From NCBI GenBank assembly GCA_032164245.1, contig JAVMKO010000003.1, forward strand, positions 92,875,890 through 92,939,889: DNA of 64,000 nt, in the 5' to 3' direction. Below are positions 27,901 through 42,900 of the stretch, one piece after another. A program made the translations under genes and the position numbers. The stretch comes from Sternotherus odoratus. Lineage: Eukaryota > Chordata > Testudines > Kinosternidae. The stretch's first letter is position 1; each line of letters starts with the position of its first letter. The notes below the pieces were generated by a model. It made no database searches, was not told where the DNA came from, and saw only the letters and a list, made by a program, of their open reading frames with translations.

Positions 27901-30900
27901 CCCCCAACAAAGGTCCACTGCACAATGCTCCTTTTCCCATTAGGTTGGAGAATTTGTCTTCTAATAGAACCAAACAAAATAAGCACATCAGACACAAAGG
28001 GTATACAGTACTTGGGGTAAGAATCTCCTTGTAAACAATTTTAGGGAAAAACCCACTCAACTATGAAATGGGGGAGACCGAGTAATGGAGGGAGGGGGGA
28101 TGGAGGGAGGGGGCTCAGCATCAGGGAAGGGGTGGAGTAGATCCTGAGTTGCACTTAAATTTAAAAAGTGATCTTATGCGTAAAAAAGTTGGAGACCACT
28201 GCTACAAACTAAGACAAAATTTCTTGAAATATCTCCACAGGAACATTCACAACTATGTGCATTTCCTATCTTTGATTTATGACAATGTTTTAAAGTGCAG
28301 AGGAATATACACATGTTCATGGCTTGCTTCACTCCTTTATCTGCCCGCTCCTTCTTCCCCAAGAGCAGGAAAGTCTGCCTGAAGAGATGGGGAGATATAG
28401 TAACAAATCCCACTTGGTTGTGGGACTTGTGTAGATTCTGTGCCTTCCTAAAGAGTCTCTTGTGGAACCCTGGCCCAAATTTAAAAGCTGTGCCTTCAGG
28501 CAGAACTCCTCGGAAGGCATGTCAGGGTTGGGGTTGGCAGCAGTAACAATGCACGCGCCTCTCCAGGTCCAGTTGCCCCTCAGCTGTAAGTTATTTCTGT
28601 TTTCTATAAGAAGGTCAATATAATACAGGTTCCCTCAGTTTGTAAATAAATATACAAGCAGCAATTACGGAGCTTGTTTTTACCATGTGATCTTGAAGAA
28701 CTTTGTAAGTTTCTGCTGATGAAAGACATGAAGTCATAGGCTCAACCAGTGTAGCTTCAAATCTAGACACAGCCTGCTCCATCTATGAAATATATACAAA
28801 ACAGAGGTTTGAAAAAACTGCAAAAATCAAATTCAATGCCACATTTTAAAATTATATGTTTGCTAATAAATTAAGGATCCAGAGCCAATTGCAGGTTGAA
28901 GGCCTGACCCTGTAAGGTGCTCTGTGCTTCCTGAAGTTAATTGGAGTTTAGGGCACTCAGCTGCTCTCAGGAGATGTATAAGCACCTTGCAGGGCTGGCC
29001 CTTTATGCAAACAATATTCATTCCAACCTGGTACTGAAGTTGGACAATTTCACATGTCAAGTGTCTGGACCTGATTTATTGTTGCAGCATCCAATAGAAT
29101 TATTTTCTGTTATTTTAAAGACATAGAACACTGTATGGTTCTGCATTATGATCTGTCTATTTTATTACCTTCTAAATCATTTTAAACAAAATTTACCAAT
29201 GAAGGATTTGAAACTGCTTATCTAACTAAAAATAGACCTTAATACAATCTCTTGTATAATATAATATGGTATTGTATGTGTAATTTTAGGGTTCTACTGG
29301 GAAACTATAGATATTCTATAAATTTTCTATGAATAATCTATTGAGAGTTTGCAATGTTTACCTGTTTGAGACTTTCTTCATACTTCTGCTGCTGTGATGA
29401 TTTCCCCATGATTATTCCTTCCAGACAGTGTGCATGATCTCTAAGCTCTTCCCAGTACCTTCTGATCTGTGTTAACTTGGCCCTAATATGCGCAGATTCT
29501 CCAGACGTAACGAACTGAGAAAAAGACTGAGCTTCCTCTTCTAGACTTGGGATTCCATTTATTTTATCATCTATTTCTTTACTAATAACCTAAAATGTAA
29601 AGTAATAATAAATCAGCAGCCACAATAGATTTTCAATTGATCAGAATAATCACTTTCCATTTCCTTCTATTAGTGCTAATAGTACTCAGAGTAATTTTCT
29701 TATAAATCAATGTACAGAACAACTCAGATCAAACTACATATCTGGTTATAAAAATCCTTATTATAGTATCTAAGCTCCCTTTCCTTCTTGGATTTAACAT
29801 TGGAAAGCTGATTTAAAAAATATTATCTATGAAAACCAACTAACGCAGGCCAAATGAAATATACATTCATATAAGCAGACAGGATGATATTGACAATTTT
29901 CTGCCAGCTGGAATTGGTTGAATAATTCTGGCTGGGATTCAAGAAGGAAAAATAAACATAACTTAGTCAACAATTGACATTTAAAATTAGGCTTGACAAA
30001 TAAACGTACAATGAAAAACAAACACTGATCAGGAGATGGACAATACTCTAATATGAATGTGATTTAACAGATTGCAAGCATGTGCTTTACAGTTAAATAG
30101 GAGCATTTTATAAATTGGAAAACAGGTATTTTCCATCTCAATTTTATGATTTCTAAGTATTAATCAGATTAGAAATGTAACTAGGGTAATTCTGCCTCTC
30201 AAACACAGGGTTAAATGGAGAGCCAGATTGGCGTTCAAGACAACATTGTCCTCCAGGGTAGATTGACAGTGGCCTTTGATACTGTTCAACTTGCTCTATG
30301 TCATTGAGCAGAGGTCTGGGATAATCTAGCATTGGCTTTTGATTTCATCAACTGCTTTGTAGGTAGGCACTGGCTGATCAAAGTTTATCCTATCTTATAT
30401 GTTTTTATGCTTATTTTCACTGGCAAATAGAGATAAGCATGAGACCTTCACACATGTTGGAAACTTGTGACACCTACGCATATTTACTCATTAAACATCT
30501 GTGCACATGGAAAACTACACTGTCTTCACCAGGGAAGAATGTTCACTTCAGACCATGTGGCATGCTCATGAAGCTTTGCTCACAAGTAGTGAAATATAGT
30601 TATCAGAACTGGCTGGCAACGGGGAGAGAGAAGCCCTCTTTTAGTAAGGTTGGGAAATGCTCTATCATCCTCATAAATGTTTATGTAAAGGTATATGTGA
30701 ATGGAAGAATTCCAAAATTCTCATGAAACTGTACCATCCCAGGCACTAAATCTACTTAACCACTGTTATCACGATGATAACAAAAATACTAATTATAATT
30801 TACTTGCTATTCAAAAATAATTATTCAATTTTGGGTGAACAGAACTTTGCAAGGTTAGTATCTAGAGCAGCAAAATTATATAGTATAACTAGAATGCACT

Positions 30901-33900
30901 ATAGTAAATCAGCAGTTATAAAGTCTGTGTGTGATGTTTTGAATTAATTCAGATTATAAAAGAACTTTTTTGCATGAGAAAGCAATGCTAATGAAAGACA
31001 CTAGATTGACAGCACTGGAGCTGTAATCCTCTCTCAGCAGAACTGGAATAAATTAGGCAGTGCAAATTTGCACCTAGTGTCCTTTATCACCTAAGAGGAA
31101 GTGGATAACTGAGTCTGCCAACAGCAGTAATCTATAGTGATAACCGTAGTAGTAATTTCTGTGGATCTCTGCCCAATAGGAATTATGTGAAATTGCCTAG
31201 ACTGAAATCCTAGCTCTATTGAAAGCACTGGGGATCCCTAGGGGCCACTGAATGCAAGGCCAACATGTCACCCTTATTAATTTTTCACATAGGTTAGTGA
31301 ACAGTCACACATTGATAATTATAGTCATCAATTCTGGTGACCTAGAGATGAGAAAGTCTGTATCACACAATTTTTCTTTTCAGCCACTCAGATTGTGACA
31401 TTGTTTAATACTGTCTACTACACTATAAGCCCTATTAGGAATGTGACACAAAGCAGCAAATACATCACAATACACAACACATGTTCTTCAAATGTAGACA
31501 GAGCTATAAACATTATGAAAGGAATTGAGGCAGCATCTAGTTATGTCTGGATGTTGAGGGACACATGGCCAATTTCACACTTTGTTGTGCATCGCCTTGC
31601 TTTTGTTCATTAGAAACACACTCTTAGCTTTAGTTCATGTAGCTTCATGTTGAAGAACTTTCTTTATTTTATGGTAATTCACACAAATGTTTAGCATACC
31701 TCTCTGATTCTATCTATTTAAAATAATTTTCAGTCTGATAACTGGCATTTAATTGAAGCGTTATACTGGATTTCTCATAAACTGACCCTGGGATGGAATG
31801 TAGTCAATGCTAATCTGTTCAAGCACAGCACAGAAATAGGTATCAATTCTCCAGTCAGATCTGCATGGATGAACCACTATGTATTCACATAAGTCAATTA
31901 GACTTTATGCAGAAAAACCAGTTCAGGGACATAGTTTCTAAATTATACCATAATGTCATGTGTAATTCACATGTTCAATTTTCTCCATCAGAGTTACTGA
32001 ACACTGGGGTTCTATCTAGTGGCTGCTAACAAATAGGGATGTATGATTTAATGTATCTCTGTGAAAAACACAGAGATATTAATTTTACTGAGTGTTTTTA
32101 GAAACGCTGCTTTAATGACAAGACAAGAATTCAAGCAGTGTTTTATTTTTCATCACTGTAACCAAGCAATAGATGATTTCATTTATTTAGTATATATGTT
32201 CATATGATCACAACTTCAGAAATTAATATTCTGTCAAGAAACTCTTCCAGTCACCTGAATCAAATCTGACTTGCAACCCTTTCAAAATATGTTGCAACAG
32301 ACTGACTACAAGCCATTGCAGAGATAAAGGGTTTATAGAAAACTCTACATTTTGGGAACTTTGCACCCATGAGCACATGCAGGTTGAGAAGACATACCTG
32401 TTCTATTTTGTAGGGGGATGTAAAGTGATCCTCGGAACTGACAGCGCATTTTGACTAAATGCAACTTTTGGAGGTACTAGGCATCTCTGAGGCCAATAAA
32501 TGAACTAGGAAAAAATGTGGACCTACAATACTGTACAGATCATTTGGAATTCTGTAAATACTGTAGCAATAAAGGTGTATGGGTGCACAAGCTAGTGAGC
32601 ACACTAGTTCATTTATTATTTCAGCATAAAAGATACACAGAACTTCAGGTGCTATAAAATAAGGTGCTATAGCCACTGAGTGGTGTACATTTTACAATAC
32701 AAAGGCTTTGTACACTCGGTATAAACATACCACATTTTTTTGGTAATCCAGTGAGCTTCATTCAAAAAAAGAAAAAAACTAAACATTAATTAAAGTGTTT
32801 TAATATTACATAAAATGAAGGCTTTGTAGTAACAAATAGCCACTAACAGAGAAACCAGCCTATAATGTTTTTCCTTTAGCTCTTGCAAAATCTTTGAGCT
32901 TGGTATCTTTGTATATAAAGTGTAACATCTTTACATCATTGTAGCTCTGAAACTTGAGTCAAATGTCTGTTCCTCGCCCTTGCAGCCACTAGCAAAAAAA
33001 AAAAAAAAAAAAAAAGAGAGAGAAAGAGAAACAAGATTTTAATGCTTAATGTAACATTTGAACCAATCACCTTCATTTGGCTGATTTGCGTATCCAAGGG
33101 AGAAGATGATGTTTCCAAGGTATCCAGTTCTTTTTCTTTTTCAGTTATCCAGATGGACAGAGCTTCAAAATTATTGCCAAAATGATCCCACTTGTTTTTC
33201 ACCATTTCCATGGTTTTAATACTAAAATTAACCAAATTAAGTAGAGAAAATAAACAGTTTAATATAGTGAAGCTTTTCTTTTGAGGTCTAATTAAAAAAA
33301 ATGCTACTTATCCAAATTAGAGGCAGTTTGTATTTTCAAAAGCATCTTTTTAAAGAATGTAGGTGTGTGTTCTGGACCAAAGTTAGACTGGACTTGACAC
33401 AATTGCAATAGTCTCAATAGTGGTACACACAATTTGAGTAAGTGTAAAATCTGTGTATCAAGGAACACATGCAAGCAAGAAATAACAAAGAGAAGCAATC
33501 CAGGCAACATATACACTCAATATTGTGTGGCATATGAACATTATATGGCTCTACCAGATCCCTAAGAATAAAGGGTTTGGAATTCATTTTACAGCAGAAT
33601 GACTAAGACCAGTCTACTGTAGCTCTGCAGGTTATCAATGAGGACTGACTGCTTTATTCTCTTGTACTAGCTATAACAACAATCTGCCAGCCTTGCAAGT
33701 AGCTTCTTTTTTTCCATAAGCAAAGAATTAACACCGAGTGAAAGAACAGAAAACTGATAAAGCCTGAGCTTGGTCCAAAATATTTTTTTGTCCGTAAATG
33801 TACATTCTAGAGGTGTTAAAACAGGAAGAGATCTTGGTTCGGGTCCAAGCCTTCACACAAAAAACACCCTTCTCCTTTCGATCATATGCCCCCCCATTGG

Positions 33901-36900
33901 GTATATCAGAAGTAACTCCTTGGCCATAGCTTCTATTCCTCTCAAAGAACATGACAGTGCAGTAAACCCTCGATTTAATGGACCCCGATTTAACAGACTT
34001 TGGATGCAACGGACAAAATTTCCGATGCATCCGAAATCCGTTATTGGGGGCTGCCGGCTCCCGCCCCGGGCGAGTTGACAGTTCCCGCCCGGCTCCCCCC
34101 AGCGGGGAGCCGGGCGGGGGGGTTGACAGCTCCCGCCCAGCTCCCCGCTGCGGGGAGCCGGGCGGGGGGGCTGACAGCTCGCTCCCGGCTGTGATCAGTA
34201 AAACCTCTATATAACGGACTAATTTGGGTGAGGGGGGAGTCCGTTAAAGCCAAAAGTCCTGTTATTTAATGATTTTAAAAAAATATTAAATAACGGACTT
34301 TCGGCTTTAACGGACACCCCCTCGCCCGAATTAGTCCGTTAAATCGAGGTTTCACTGTGCTTATGAAACCCAGGCCTGCACGGTGTGGCACTCTGTCTTC
34401 TCTAGTGGCAGCCAGACCAGCTAGTGAGTAATGAACCTGCTACTGCAATGGCTAAATGAGGTTTGTCTTTTAGCTCAGGCAGTAGAAGATCCTGCATTAT
34501 GATCCAGAGGTCCCAGGTTTGATCCCAGCTGATGATGGGTCTGTCAGCGTTAAAGTGGAGGCTCATCCAGAATATCAACTGGGAAGTCTCTGAAACTCTG
34601 GACGGACATCCCCACTAGAGGAAGTATGTAACCCATGTTTGCTTGGTGTGGCACTCTGTCCCACTCTTGTGGCAGATAGACCAGCTCAAGATTGATAAGC
34701 CTGCTAGTCTTAGCTAAGTGATGTGCATTTTTTAGCTCAGGCAGGAAAGGGTCATGCATTAAACTCCAGAGGTACCAGGAGTTTGATCCCAGCCAATGAT
34801 GATAAGGGTCTATCAGCATTACACTCAGATAAAGTGGCAATACATATCCTAAGTGTATTATGATGCCAGGAGGAAGTGGGCTGGGGATTAGAGTACAGGA
34901 ATCAAAACACTGAGCAACTGGGATCTGATTTCCTTATGATTCCTTTGGGCTCTGCAGAATTTCAAGGACATCTCTCTGTCCCTCTGATCAGTTACAAATA
35001 TATGTGCACAATGAGAATGTGTGTCAGTTTTGCTGTGTAGCTGACCATGCAGAGCTGTTATTCTTTTTTCCCATAGAAGAGCAGTGTGCGAGACCCATTG
35101 TGTTTAGGGGGATATCTTCAATACAAATCTATGGGGCCACATTTTTAACCACTGAGACTGTTATTCTGCAGTGTGCATGAACCACCCCATTACCGTATAC
35201 ACAAAATATTCACTTCAATGTAAAATACATGTTTTGCAGGTTCATCTGGTTCTGATGTCCAATTATATAGGCATGCATATTTTGCAGGAAGAAGTTATGG
35301 CTACTGGGTAAAGATGCACTGTTCTATCACAGTACCACAGACATATTACATGATTTTACTTCCAAATGAAAATCTATTCCATATCTAGGCTGCATGGGAA
35401 TATAGCCAAACGGTCTAGCTTTATACAACGATACCACATTATTAAAACAAAAATGAATATATATCACTGGCAGTAAGGGGCTACTCAGAGTCTGTTGAAT
35501 CAAAGGACAATGTGGCCTGTTCAATAGCAGTGGGAAAAATCACACTAGCAAATCAATTATTAAGTAGAAAATTATAGAATATTTTACAGTAAATGTCTAT
35601 AGAATGTCACACATTTTAATGACCGAGTGTGTAAAGAATGAATCTGCCAATAGCCTAATACATGTTATAGTAGCTGTTGGGATCAGAATTCACACTGGAC
35701 AGAAAAAGTGGTTGAACTATAATCAAGCTCTTCCCAAAATTTCAGAGTAGCTGGATAATGATCAATAATGAAACAGCCAACGATGTTGGCATTTGAGTTG
35801 CCTTTGGCTAGGCAACCACTGAGATGGACAGGAACAGATCCTACTTCTTGGAAATATTGGGACAAATTCAACCCAAGGGTAACTCCAGTAATGCAGTATG
35901 GGACTGGGATATACTTGGAAGTTTATCTTTACAACCAGTGAATCAGATCCCCAGCTGGATAAATCATCGTAGTTCCACTGAAGTAAATGGAGCAACATAG
36001 ATTTGTACTAGCTGAAGATCTGGTACACTATGCTCAGGAATGCATATGTTTAATGAAAGCTTAAATGTAGGGCTGTCGATTAATCACAGTTAACTCATGC
36101 GATCAACTAAAAAAATTAATCTCAGTTTTAATTGCACTGTTAAGCAATAGAATATCAATGGAAATTTATTCAATATTTTGCATTTTTTTCTACATTTTCA
36201 AATATATTTATTTCAATTACAACACAGAATACAAAGTATATAGTGCTCACTTTATATTATTACTTCTGATTAAAAATATTTGTGCTGTAAAAGAAACAGT
36301 ATTTTCCAATTCACCTCATAAGTACTGTAGTACAATCTCTTTATTGTGAAAGTGTAACTTACAAATGTAGATTTGGGGGGGATTACATATCTGCACTCAA
36401 AAACAAAGCATAACAGTACTTGTATGAGGTGAATTGAAAAATACTACTTCTTTTGCTTTTTACAGTGAAAATATTTCTAATAAATATAAAGTGAGCACTG
36501 TACACTTTGTATTCTGTGTTATGATTGAAATCAATATATCTGAAAATTCAGAAATCAAAAATATTTAAATAAATTGTATTCCATTATTGTTTAATCATGT
36601 GATTAATTGCACATTTAATTTTTGAATTTCATGATTAATTGTGATTCATTTTTTTTAATGGCTTGACAGCCCTACTTAAGTTCTAAAGAAGTTGTTGGGC
36701 TCACGATATGGTGCAACCAATATTGTTTGACACTGAATGCCAGCTTCACCTGCACTCAGGCCTCCATAGCTGGGCTTGATACGAGTTTTTGGTACTAACA
36801 GCCAGAACTACGTGAATCTACCAAGAGAGTTTCACTAAATGTCACTGCCCAAACTGAAATATTCACAAACTTGTGAAAATGCATCATAATTTTACAAATG

Positions 36901-39900
36901 TGAAATGTCACATTTATTTTTCAGGATTTTCTCAGTATTTCCATGGATCTTGATCTTTTCATTTTTACCCGAATTTTGGCAAATATTTTCTTATTTTCAC
37001 CAGCAGAAATACTTATTGCATTGCCTTGTCAGTGAAAATCAAATTGGGGCATTCACTAAGATTAAGGCACTTCTTGACATATTCCTGTGGAGAAAGTGGG
37101 AAAATGTGAGACAAACATGGTAACTGTGTAGCTTTCGAAAGGCTCTAGCTAGTACCTGAAGAACATGACTAATTCACAATATTTCATTTGTTGCTTAGAA
37201 ATTAAAAATCCTATCGGTTAAATATGCCTGGAATCATTGTAGTTCCTTTGTATTATCAGGCCACTATTTTCTTTATTGGCAGGTATCTGTGTTCTCAGCA
37301 ATGTTTAGTACTATTCTCCCGGTTATTATCCCATGGCAAGCTGAAATTTACAGTGCCCTTTGAGACTTGACATGAAATGTTGACAATGTAATGTAACAAT
37401 CGGATACATTCTTATGGCAGAGAGGAAATACTAGGACTTGTTAAGAACGTACTCTTCTTCAAGGGTAACCTCCATTTTTTTCACTTGTTCCTGGATTGAC
37501 TTTGCCTGCTGTTGAAGGGATTGCTTGTTCTTTGAACCCAGCTGTATCTCAGAGGAGTTCTTCACAAGAGTCTCAGCCTGTGCTGCAATGGCTATAGTCT
37601 GTTTAGAAAGTTCCTGTAAAGAGGCATCATAGTTATTATTTTTAAAAAATGTTTTACTTTTCCTGATACTAAAATTATTGTTTTTGTTTCCCCTGTGGGG
37701 AGAGAGGGTGTTTCCATGATTATTCATATTTATTTGTGGTATGTGTAAAAACTCAGGACCTTTTTATTTTCACACTTTCATTAACAAATGCTCATTTTTG
37801 TTAACTATTTCAATCAAACTACGGCAAGAAACTACTATGATATGACAATAATATTTCAGTGTACTCAGTTAAAAATCAGCATACTGGAGGCATTGTGTAG
37901 CAGTTTTATTAATGAAATTGCAGAGGACAGTGTGTGTAGGATATTCTTTGTGTTTAATATCTTTTAGGTGCTATAACCCCTACATATATAGTGGATTTAT
38001 AGCTTCATGTAGCTTCATTGCCCCCCCCCTCTGTTTAACGTTATTTCCTTTCCAAGATAATGGAAGATTACTAGATTGACCAGATTTAGATACATTTTGG
38101 TATCATAGTCAATGGAGAAAGATATAAGCATTGAGAAAAACAATACACTTAGCTAGAAAAAAAAGCAAATACCATGGGCCCAAACCTGCCCCCATTTAAA
38201 GTCAATACCAAAGATCTGATTGACTTTCATATAGGAAAAGGATCAGGCTTTACATAATAGGAGCTGTGTTGTGTACACCAGAGGAAGAGCAGAAAGAAAA
38301 CAGAAAGAGGTTTTAGAGAAAGAAAAAAGTTATTAAGTAGTGTACTGTTATGCTGAATTTGAGAAAAAAAATCAACTTTTTTATTCTACTGACTTCAAAA
38401 TTACTTGCAATAATAGGCTGTTGCTGTGCACACTGTAAAGAAGAAATACATCTCAGATATATGATCTTCATCCAGGACGGTAAGGAAGTGAATATTTTTG
38501 TTCATATCTACTCTTATATTTATAATACTTGTACTGAGTAAAATAGTAAAGCTCAGGCAATTACTTTACTCTCCACATATGTGCTTCACTAACAGATATA
38601 TTCATTTCAGTAGTGGAATCACCATTTAACTGCTGAAGGCACAATATTGTCTCCAATCTGCATACACAGCTTCCACAGACATTAATGGGAGCTTGAAAGC
38701 GGTGTAGCTCAAAAGTTTGTCCCTTCCACCAACAGAGGTCCAATAAAAGATACGACCTCACCTACCTGGTCTTGCTCATTAATGGCAAACCATACAGAGA
38801 TCAAAAGATAACTTGTCACACTACTTATTAACAAAGATGACAGAAGTGTCACAGTTCCTCTAATTTACACAGTGGTATTTATACCTTTGTCTGATCCAGT
38901 TCTGATGAGAGGCTCTCTAAACTGCTAAAGCTTAAGATGCGTTCAAGTGCAGAGCTTGCTTGCTTAAGATATTTGACTACTGTTTCTTTGTCTCTTTCAA
39001 ACTGTTCCCATTTGCTTACTGTGACCTATACAAAAAACCAAAAAAAACAAAAAAACAATAGAAAAGAGTCTGGTTATAAATTACTAAAGAAGGTCAGAGG
39101 TTACAGACCTAAATGCAAAACACAGACATCATTTATTTTCCTCTCAAAACCCCAACTATACTACAGACATAACCATCTAGGAGACAATTAAGGTCTGGTT
39201 GGTCCCTGGCACATGTTCTGATCTGTTGCATAGAAAAGCACAGTTCTCTCTGGTACATTTCTCTCTGGATCTGAAGCATATATCTGTCTATTTAAGTAAA
39301 GGCAGAAGGACTGGATCTCTACTCAATGATAACCATTTTTTTTTCTAATTCTATAGGTAAAAAACCTAAAAAACGGTAATGATATTAATACCAAACTGAA
39401 GATAGAGAGCTATCTGTTCTGTTTATCTAAGGTAAATTTTGGTTAACATGTGGCATTTGATTGTTAGCCAGTCCAAGTTTGGAACCCAACTTAGTATCAT
39501 CAGTGTAATGATCATTTCCTTGAAATGTTAAGTTTCTGAAATAAACTGAAACCCCTATTAAGACTTGGCAGAAGGAGGGCCCTTTTAGAAATATCCTAAT
39601 TTGCTTTCACCAATAATTAAAATTAAGATGTCTTCTAATACTCTGCAATGTCAATCATATAGTTTTAACCTATCATAACAGGAAAAAACTGTGGCATCTT
39701 CAAACCTCCAAGCAAAGTGACAAATCCAATGGCACAATCACCCTTGAGCAGCAAAATCTGAAGGGCAGGTGTAGTCTGGTGAATTGAGTTTAGGGTTGGG
39801 AATCAGGAAGGAGTCAGTGATTTGTCTGTGAGTCATTTAATTTCCCTGAGCCTCTGTTTTCCCATCTGCGAAATTAGGATATTTCATATGGCTGTTGTGA

Positions 39901-42900
39901 GGCTTAATTGTTTGTGCAGCGCTGTATGTGGTAGGTATTATTACTGAATGCAACCTAGATAATTTCACTACAGTGTGGTGTCACCCTTCATGAATAAATG
40001 TGCCACATCATTCCCAACTAAAAGCTAATTTATAGGCATTTTGTCTGTTAAATGAGAATTAACACAGTCAATTAGAACTAAGCTACAAGCTAGTAAAAAA
40101 TTAAATGATGTACTATAATCCAAAAGGGTTTCCACATTTGGCTCAAACAAGTAGAGAAAAATATCGGGGGGATGGATGGGTTCTGACTGTGAAGTTCCCA
40201 TATACCAAGTTTCTCAGGTTTGTTAACATGTGGAGCAAATGCAACTCTCATCAGATGGATACAAGAGCAAGTTAAAGAAAAGGGCATTGACCTGTTACCA
40301 CTGGAAAAAGTAGAAAGTTGTCAACTCTTTAAATGACATGAAAAAATGGGAAATAGAATACAGGATACTCATTTCTGTAACGTGACATGCAGAACTCTCA
40401 CCTGTAATTTTTCTTCCCGTTTCTCCATATTCTGCTGCATATTTTCTAATGTACCCTCCAGCTTCTGTAAATCTTCTTGCACTGTGCTAGGCAGCCCTCC
40501 TTCAATCTGCAGCTGCTTGGCTCGCGCTATCTGCTGTTGCACATCTTGCCTCTTTGCACAGAGCCTCTTTGTCCTTTGCTAGAAGCATTGATTCAAGAGG
40601 ATTGATATAAATGTAAATGTTTCTAAGTTCTGTGTTGAAAACGGGCACACCAGAAACACATGCACAGCTTTCTAGAGGTATATATCCAGATCAAGGGAAT
40701 AATAGACAAAGGGCTACCCTGTCTCCTCCCTGAATGGAAGTATGGTCAGAGGGCGAGGACACCTGGAGCTGTTTTACCCTGATTGTGCACCTGCACAGGA
40801 GGCAGGCAGAAGCTGGCTACAAAGTCGTGAGTAATGGCTGGTGGCTGGCTCACACTGCTTCACTACCCCCAGCCCCCATAGCACCTTTGGTTGTAGTATG
40901 GACATGGCAGTAGCCCTGCTCCTTCTCTGTGCCACTCGCCAGGTGCAGAGCAGCACTGAGGGAAGCACACTGTAGCGAGCAAACAGCAAATGCCAAACCT
41001 CCAGCCGGCTGCATGTGGGTGACCCACCCACCTCCAGCCCTGCCTCGGACATGTCCCTTTGCTAGGGTTTGTGAAGAAATCCTAGAAGGCAGCCTGCAGC
41101 TGTCTGTGCACTCTGGCCAGCTCCAGGACTTTTAAAGACCCCATTTGTACCATTGGCCCCCAACTGCCATACAGGGGCCAGGACAGGGTGAACATTTCAC
41201 CCATGACTCTTCCTGGCTTCTGCAAGGATAAACCTGCCAAGTCCCTGGGAGCAGTGCTTCTCCTCCTGTCTTTCTCAGATTGGCTCAGGTTTGCAGAGCC
41301 TTAAAACCCCAGCACATACAGCAACTATAACACAGATGTCGTTATTACAAATATGACATGCGCTGTCTAGAAACAGAGCTATAACACAGCATCCTCTGGT
41401 TACACAACAAGACACAGCCAACTGTGCAGAAACATAGGTTAATAAACACCATGTACACCAACCATGCACAGACACTGACAATAATGTGATTCTTATTTAG
41501 GAGCCCCAGAGTGACTGTCACACAATACAGCCTTGTTCTACAGTCTGCGATAGAACATATTGATTTTGTTATGTCAATGGGAGAGCTCTCTTCTGTCTGG
41601 ATAACATAGCTACTTGATCACGCTTACAGAGGCACTATTTCCCTATGCTGGGGCTATGCTTTTTACCTGACATGGTCATATTAAATACACTGCAACACAC
41701 CATAGGAGAAGCTGCACAAACACTCTATGCTTGTCAATGACACAAACTCCACATAACAATTATATCAAATCTGGTATGACCAGTTGTCCTACCTGATGAT
41801 GCAGAAGCAGTTGTTGAGCCTGTAATAAGCTTTCTGTATCTAAGATTTTTTCAGCCTCTACTTGGGCTTCTTTTGAGTTGGTAATTAGTTCTTCTAGGGC
41901 ACTTTTTACTTCTTCTTTGTATTGGACACAATCCCCAACAGTGCTTAAAATCTTCTCCATCTATATTTATGGACAATATTGAAATATGCAATAGCTGAAC
42001 AGGGTTAATTCAAATCTGGGGTATTTTTGTAACACATGATAATTGTCTGCAATGCAAAACCTATATACCTACAGGTCATTTAGGGACATCCTTTTGCTTT
42101 GTATTTAAAAAAAACTAAAAACTTTTGTAGCCCTAAAACATGACTATCCTACCCTAATTTCCTACCTGTTTGCAATATCTTTGTAATACTTTATAGGTCA
42201 TATCTTCAAGTGGTATAAATTGTCATAACTCCATTTGCAATTTACACAATATGAGGATCTCTCTCAGTATATATTATTTGTACTTCCTATTATCCTAGCA
42301 TTCATCAACAATTCTACAATAATATACCCATGGAAGAAAATACAAATATAAAATGTAGTTAGTCAGAAAACCTATTTCAATTTTTAGGAATGTGTGAAAT
42401 ATTTTAGACAGATTAAGAATCAACAAAACCTGCACTCTAAACTTGGCAACAACATAAAGCCAAACCATAGTTAGGTTCTGAAAAAGTTTAGTAACCATTT
42501 CCTGTTTTAAACGTTTGTAGATCTCTGCTTTTCTTGGCTCTTGCTTTTGGTGAGGCAAGAGGCAAATTCACTTAAATCCCAATAAAAGTTCTATTATGCA
42601 GTATTTCCAACCCACTGGAAATCAGGACATTATGAACCAACAGTTTTCAGAAAATTTCACGCCCAATTTTCACACCAAGGCAAATTAAATTAAGTTTGAA
42701 TAAATACTTGGAGCCTGTATAAATCTGAAGCAATTACAATGATGTAAGAAGGTCTATGCAAGAGACTGCAGTGAAAGTGGCACTAGAGTCTCCATCTTTA
42801 ATTTCATCTTCCTTCTAACAAGGACATCTCCAAACTCCCTCTTATGAAAAATATGGAGTAGAGTCATGAGAGGCAGGATCGATTGCCCCTAGATTTAAGA

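Noticed and set aside
34465..34535. Functional tRNA gene on the plus strand
   Set aside because: Tandem repetition at 34.73 kb and poor stems indicate a SINE-derived sequence.
41793..41960. Met at the start of W11 as a translation start of a separate gene
   Set aside because: A splice acceptor directly precedes it and the frame continues from W10.
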